64,000 nt of DNA from Asparagopsis taxiformis (Eukaryota; Rhodophyta; Florideophyceae; Bonnemaisoniales; Bonnemaisoniaceae): positions 1-64,000 of the forward strand of contig JALQPE010002910.1 of the NCBI GenBank assembly GCA_030407315.1, read 5' to 3'. A program made the translations under genes and the position numbers. The notes under the pieces were generated by a model. That model saw nothing but the letters and a program-made list of their open reading frames with translations, did not search any database and had not been told where the DNA came from. Positions 61,501 through 64,000 of the stretch are shown here, in pieces (the first letter of the stretch is position 1; each line of letters begins with the position of its first letter).

Positions 61501-62766
61501 ATCGCAGACCGCTATAGCAAACTCTGCCGACTCATCGCGCTCGGACGCGTATCCGCACTCGCCGTTGCGAAGGCATTTTGCCAAGACTGGGTTTTCGTCT
61601 ATGGACCGCCGCGCACGCTACTTTCGGACAATGGACCGCAATTCCGCTCGAAGCTGTTCCAGGAGACTTGCGCGCTGATGGGTACGCGGAACATATTCAC
61701 AACGACGTACCACCCGCAATCGAACGGACAAGTCGAGCGCATGAATCGCACTATCGTCGCGACGCTGCGCCATTATGTGGATGAAGAGCGCAGAGATTGG
61801 GACGAGCATTTGGACGCGCTAGCATACGCTTACAACCGCGCGATACACCGCTCGACGAATACGTCGCCGTTCGAACTCACGCTCACGCGCTATCCCGTAT
61901 CGCTGGGAACGGAGCAAGTGGACACGATTCGCAGCACGCCATTCCTTCGCATGGAATTTCTCGCACGATTATCGGACGCGTACGCACGCTCGGCGAACGC
62001 GTTGAAGAAAGCGCAAGCGAGATACAAGCGCGACTTTGACCGCGGCGTGCGCACGGTGAATAAGGATATCAAGGTTGGCGATCAAGTGTACCTGGACACT
62101 CGCGCGGGAGCGACGACACGAACGCAGGGCAACGACGGAGCGCACACGTCGAAGTTAGACTATCCTGTGTCGGGCCCTTTCCCGGTTATAGGCTGCCGCG
62201 GACACACGTACGAAATCATAATCGACGGTGTCCCCGAACTCGTCAGCTCCGACCGCGTTCGCATAGCACCGCGTTACGCGACGCATGCGCCAACGACGTG
62301 GGACGACGTAGAAGAAGACATTAACACGGAGAACGCGAACGACGCAGAGCGACGGGATGGACGCGAAATTAATGAGGCGCGCAAGGTCGACCCGGAAGCC
62401 GGGTACGGGACGCGCGAGTTCATGATTGACAGGTTGACAGCCGAGGGCATCGACGATACCGGCACGCCCGTATTCCGAGTGCGCTGGAAAGGCTACTCTC
62501 CGCGCGATGATACGTGGGAGTCCGAAGCGTCCCTGCCCGCGCCTATCGTCGCCCGTTTTCGCCGTGATCAAGGGCGGCCCGCCTCTAAAATCGCTGCGCG
62601 CGCTACTGCCGACGGCCCTGCGACGCTGCGTAACCGCCGAAGTCGCCCAATGAAGCGCTCAGCCCCGAGGGAGGCGCCCGATGGCGCGCCGCGAAAAACG
62701 ACACCTACCCGCATCAGCGCGCGTATTGCAAGCCGACAAGCGACGCCCCGGGCGCAACGCAATTAA
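58537..62766 (+). CDS. Chromovirus pol polyprotein (1409 aa)
   Basis: Protease: AVLDTGAGPSLIRENV near residue 45. RT at about 350-560: VVPKKDGTSRFCIDYRRLN, TLDCNSGYWQIPV, FCRMPFGLSNAP and the catalytic YLDDVIIFS. RNase H: VLDTDASQGQIG, STTERECLAVVWA and TDHNSLRW. Integrase: zinc finger (H...H...CDAC) and D-D-E at VAIDILGPLPE, LLSDNGPQFRS and QSNGQVERMN. Chromodomain at the C-terminus: VFRVRWKGYSPRDDTWESE. All catalytic residues are visible. The frame is -1 relative to gag. Its first ATG follows the gag stop, but the frame is open upstream, so ribosomal frameshifting is possible. It is intact. Confidence 0.95.
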   Translation: MTQPPREKPPPLPPETVVLFQTPTANYKLEIRVGYNLRTATAVTAVLDTGAGPSLIRENVLGADWKRHATPPTLRCAIIDANGRRLAPNASLRLSVLLGARAHLQTFLVMPRLSVPCILGADFIDRVVRMIYTGPQRALRTRYGDHVPMLPRTPTKPRRAPTPKTTRPTDFAPIRVARRTSIPPHATQAIEVTTGADGRCIMIPATDLYGQKLLRLANGETQVKRNVPFSVHVHNAGTRLQILPKGMKVGAAVPNPVGCLQVAQEAPTPQDRPPDDATPCNATNPPDLREADGIANATPHWEDLLRATLRDERVDDNLHARIIEMLRKHERMWNGTLGAIHATEHRIELVPGSTPVNQPPYRAGHASREIIRTQVDKMLRAGVIEPATSEWASPVVVVPKKDGTSRFCIDYRRLNAATVKDAYPIPRMDDCVDSLGNATVFTTLDCNSGYWQIPVAHADRDKTTFTSHVGTYRFCRMPFGLSNAPATFQRALDILLANVKWQHCLVYLDDVIIFSADVNAHVHHVDEILGILGRAGVSLKFAKTEFFKRSVDYLGHTISPGKLSVPTTKCDALRDATYPTTKTQLRSFLGTCNVYRRFIEKFAFIAAPLTQLLKKDQGDNLPAPTPEQTRAFESLRQAMLSPPILRLPREGHPYVLDTDASQGQIGCALLQLDTDDDVLHPVGYWSRTLNDAERNYSTTERECLAVVWAVLLLRAYLEGRKFTVRTDHNSLRWILNMTSAEGRLARWRLRLAEFEFDVEYKKGKRHVIADALSRMATRSGDETEIPDEIPCFDAANIVEPHADAYVRADAALLCDYAEYYPSLDCLLTSRACIEPPVSADEWIREQATDEFCQNAKRDVETEPQSRFHLSPDGILMRTAPLDGATQIVVPEAIKGRILRANHYAVTAGHPGARRMYDAIRRAYYWPMMSVDVYTTVRQCDACARNRVTQYRHTNALKLFPATRPLEDVAIDILGPLPETPRQRRFVLVIADRYSKLCRLIALGRVSALAVAKAFCQDWVFVYGPPRTLLSDNGPQFRSKLFQETCALMGTRNIFTTTYHPQSNGQVERMNRTIVATLRHYVDEERRDWDEHLDALAYAYNRAIHRSTNTSPFELTLTRYPVSLGTEQVDTIRSTPFLRMEFLARLSDAYARSANALKKAQARYKRDFDRGVRTVNKDIKVGDQVYLDTRAGATTRTQGNDGAHTSKLDYPVSGPFPVIGCRGHTYEIIIDGVPELVSSDRVRIAPRYATHAPTTWDDVEEDINTENANDAERRDGREINEARKVDPEAGYGTREFMIDRLTAEGIDDTGTPVFRVRWKGYSPRDDTWESEASLPAPIVARFRRDQGRPASKIAARATADGPATLRNRRSRPMKRSAPREAPDGAPRKTTPTRISARIASRQATPRAQRN

Positions 62767-64000
62767 TGCACGAAGCGTTGCGGGCGGTGGGGTTGCCATC
62801 CACGTGCGTTTACGTCGACGAAGAAGCTGCGCGAGCGCCAGATGACCACCTGGCAGCGGTAAGCATCCAACGCAAACACAGCTACCCGCCTTGCATCACG
62901 CCAAACTACTATCAGCAGCAGGGACCGGGAGGAGATACGACTTATTGCCGCCAAGCGTCGCGGCGCCACGCAACCGCTTCGTCGCACAACACGCAAACGC
63001 TTCCTCGAACGCCTTGTAACCGTTTCGGCGGACGCCACGCAATCGCCGTTCGCGCCAACGCTCCGTCGTTCGCCACTCCCCGCGCACTCGACATTCTATC
63101 GCTGAATGACCTGGAACTACTGCCGCGCGCAATGAAGCGACGCCGCTCGCGAGCCGCGTACGTGTGCGCCTGACAGGTTGGACACGATTCGACGTTTGCC
63201 CGCCGCGCTACTACCCGCGCCGACTACCCGCGCAAAGACGCGCCGCCCCGGACTAAACTACCTGAATCTCGACGCTTGGCAACACACGAAGGGGCCCTCA
63301 CAGACGCTGGTCGGTCCGGCATCGACACGCGTCGCGCGGGACGCCACCACCGCGAAAATATTGAGCCCCCTCGCTGACGCTCGAGACGTTGCCTGTTAAG
63401 AAGTGCGATAAGCGCGAAAAGCCCATGACGGACGTTGCGTCAATCTCGCTAAACAGGCGCCACGCAATATTCGTCGCTTGCGTTTCGGTCGCCTTTCGTT
63501 CGCCACGCGACTATCCACCGTATACGCCGCAAAACGCCTTCGCCCCGTCGTCCGCAACGCGACGCCTGCACGAACGAGCGTCTCGCACACCGAAGGCTGA
63601 GGACCACCTCGCAGCCAAACTGTCGTGCACCCGCCACTGGAGTCACAGGGGCGCACCATGCCGCCAACGCACTTTTCGTGCGAAAACAAGGGGGTTGGTC
63701 ATCGATCAGGCGCCAGGTATGCAGGGGTGGCCCAGCGGATTGGAAATGAGGCCGTCCCAAAACTTGCATCGGGCTGGGACGGACGCGTTGCGAGGCCGCC
63801 GGCTCGACCCCCTCGTCGTGACAAGGCGTCTGCCGCTGGCGCCGTCTGATTGGCCGACCGCGTACGTGCGGACGACGGATCGCGCACGCCAGCGAATGAC
63901 GTCATCGCGTTGGCCACCTCGCGCGAGCGCAGCGCTGAAATCCGCCGCCGACCGCCAAAAATCGTGCGGAAATTGAGCGCGAATGCAGCGAAATAACCGG
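62767..64000 (+). other. 3' spacer of chromovirus copy G
   Basis: This is non-coding sense sequence after pol, with recurring CACGCAATCG/CGCAACCG motifs and a stretch at 63650-63900 that matches 18640-18960 of copy A. The antisense ORF, if present in this copy, would lie beyond 64000. Confidence 0.7.

Larger units (their letters stand above)
55154..64000 (+). mobile_element. Large GC-rich Ty3/gypsy chromovirus, copy G (3' end outside window)
   Basis: The 5' LTR, leader, gag, pol and the start of the 3' spacer are present. It is the same family as copy A (15354-23692). LTR divergence between the two copies shows separate, older insertions. From the sum of both copies, about 4-5 kb including the antisense ORF and 3' LTR should follow beyond 64000. 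The gag and pol frames are free of stops. Confidence 0.93.

Noticed and set aside
1..64000. rRNA or tRNA genes
   Set aside because: None was recognised by reading; a covariance-model scan would be needed to exclude short tRNAs.

Overview
This window looks like repeat-rich nuclear DNA of a eukaryote. The evidence is several LTR-retrotransposon families (chromodomain Ty3/gypsy and Ty1/copia), a CACTA/Plavaka-like DDE transposase, two genes for secreted proteins with signal peptides, and no operons or bacterial-style ribosome binding sites. The open frames are long and show no introns. That, and the mix of elements, would suit a compact multicellular red alga (Chondrus-like), but this is inference and not proven by the sequence.

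Layout. (1) 1-13 kb: an accessory block with every gene on the minus strand. It holds two copies of a gene that joins a ParB/sulfiredoxin-fold domain to a 2-oxoglutarate/Fe(II) dioxygenase-like domain. Copy 1 (1-2608) is frameshifted and leaves the window. Copy 2 (4093-7616) is open apart from an ATGA overlap between its halves. Each copy has a tandem array 250-440 bp upstream of its start, and the two arrays, otherwise different, share the same core motifs. A transposase gene in two frames (9045-12745) completes the block. (2) 12.7-15.35 kb: non-coding DNA with a 70-bp near-perfect palindrome and a 1.2-kb stretch crowded with TACTGCC/GGCAGTA. (3) 15.35-23.7 kb: the 3' part of a very large GC-rich chromovirus (family 1) that carries a 986-codon antisense ORF between pol and the 3' LTR. 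(4) 23.7-27.6 kb: a decayed copia element split by a 786-bp solo LTR. (5) 29.3-37.0 kb: a secreted cysteine-repeat gene cut in two by a very recent 5.6-kb chromovirus insertion (LTRs identical, TSD GGTGT). (6) 39.8-40.8 kb: a second secreted-protein gene. (7) 43.3-48.8 kb: a second element related to the one at 30.7 kb, also with identical LTRs (TSD CTCGG). (8) 49.6-55.1 kb: a nearly intact copia element on the minus strand (TSD CAATG) with one in-frame stop. (9) 55.15-64 kb: a second copy of the family 1 chromovirus with its 5' LTR, gag and pol; its 3' end is beyond the window.

Best candidate for an undescribed system: the duplicated ParB-fold + 2OG-dioxygenase gene, its upstream arrays of palindromic repeats with a common core, and the adjacent transposase. 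A ParB-fold protein near iterated palindromes suggests a parS- or iteron-like relationship, and the dioxygenase suggests nucleic-acid base oxidation. Both are hypotheses. Other points of note are the antisense coiled-coil ORF of the large chromovirus, a 77-bp TG...CA element with 5-bp target duplications, and a shared non-tRNA-like sequence in the primer-site position of two divergent chromoviruses.
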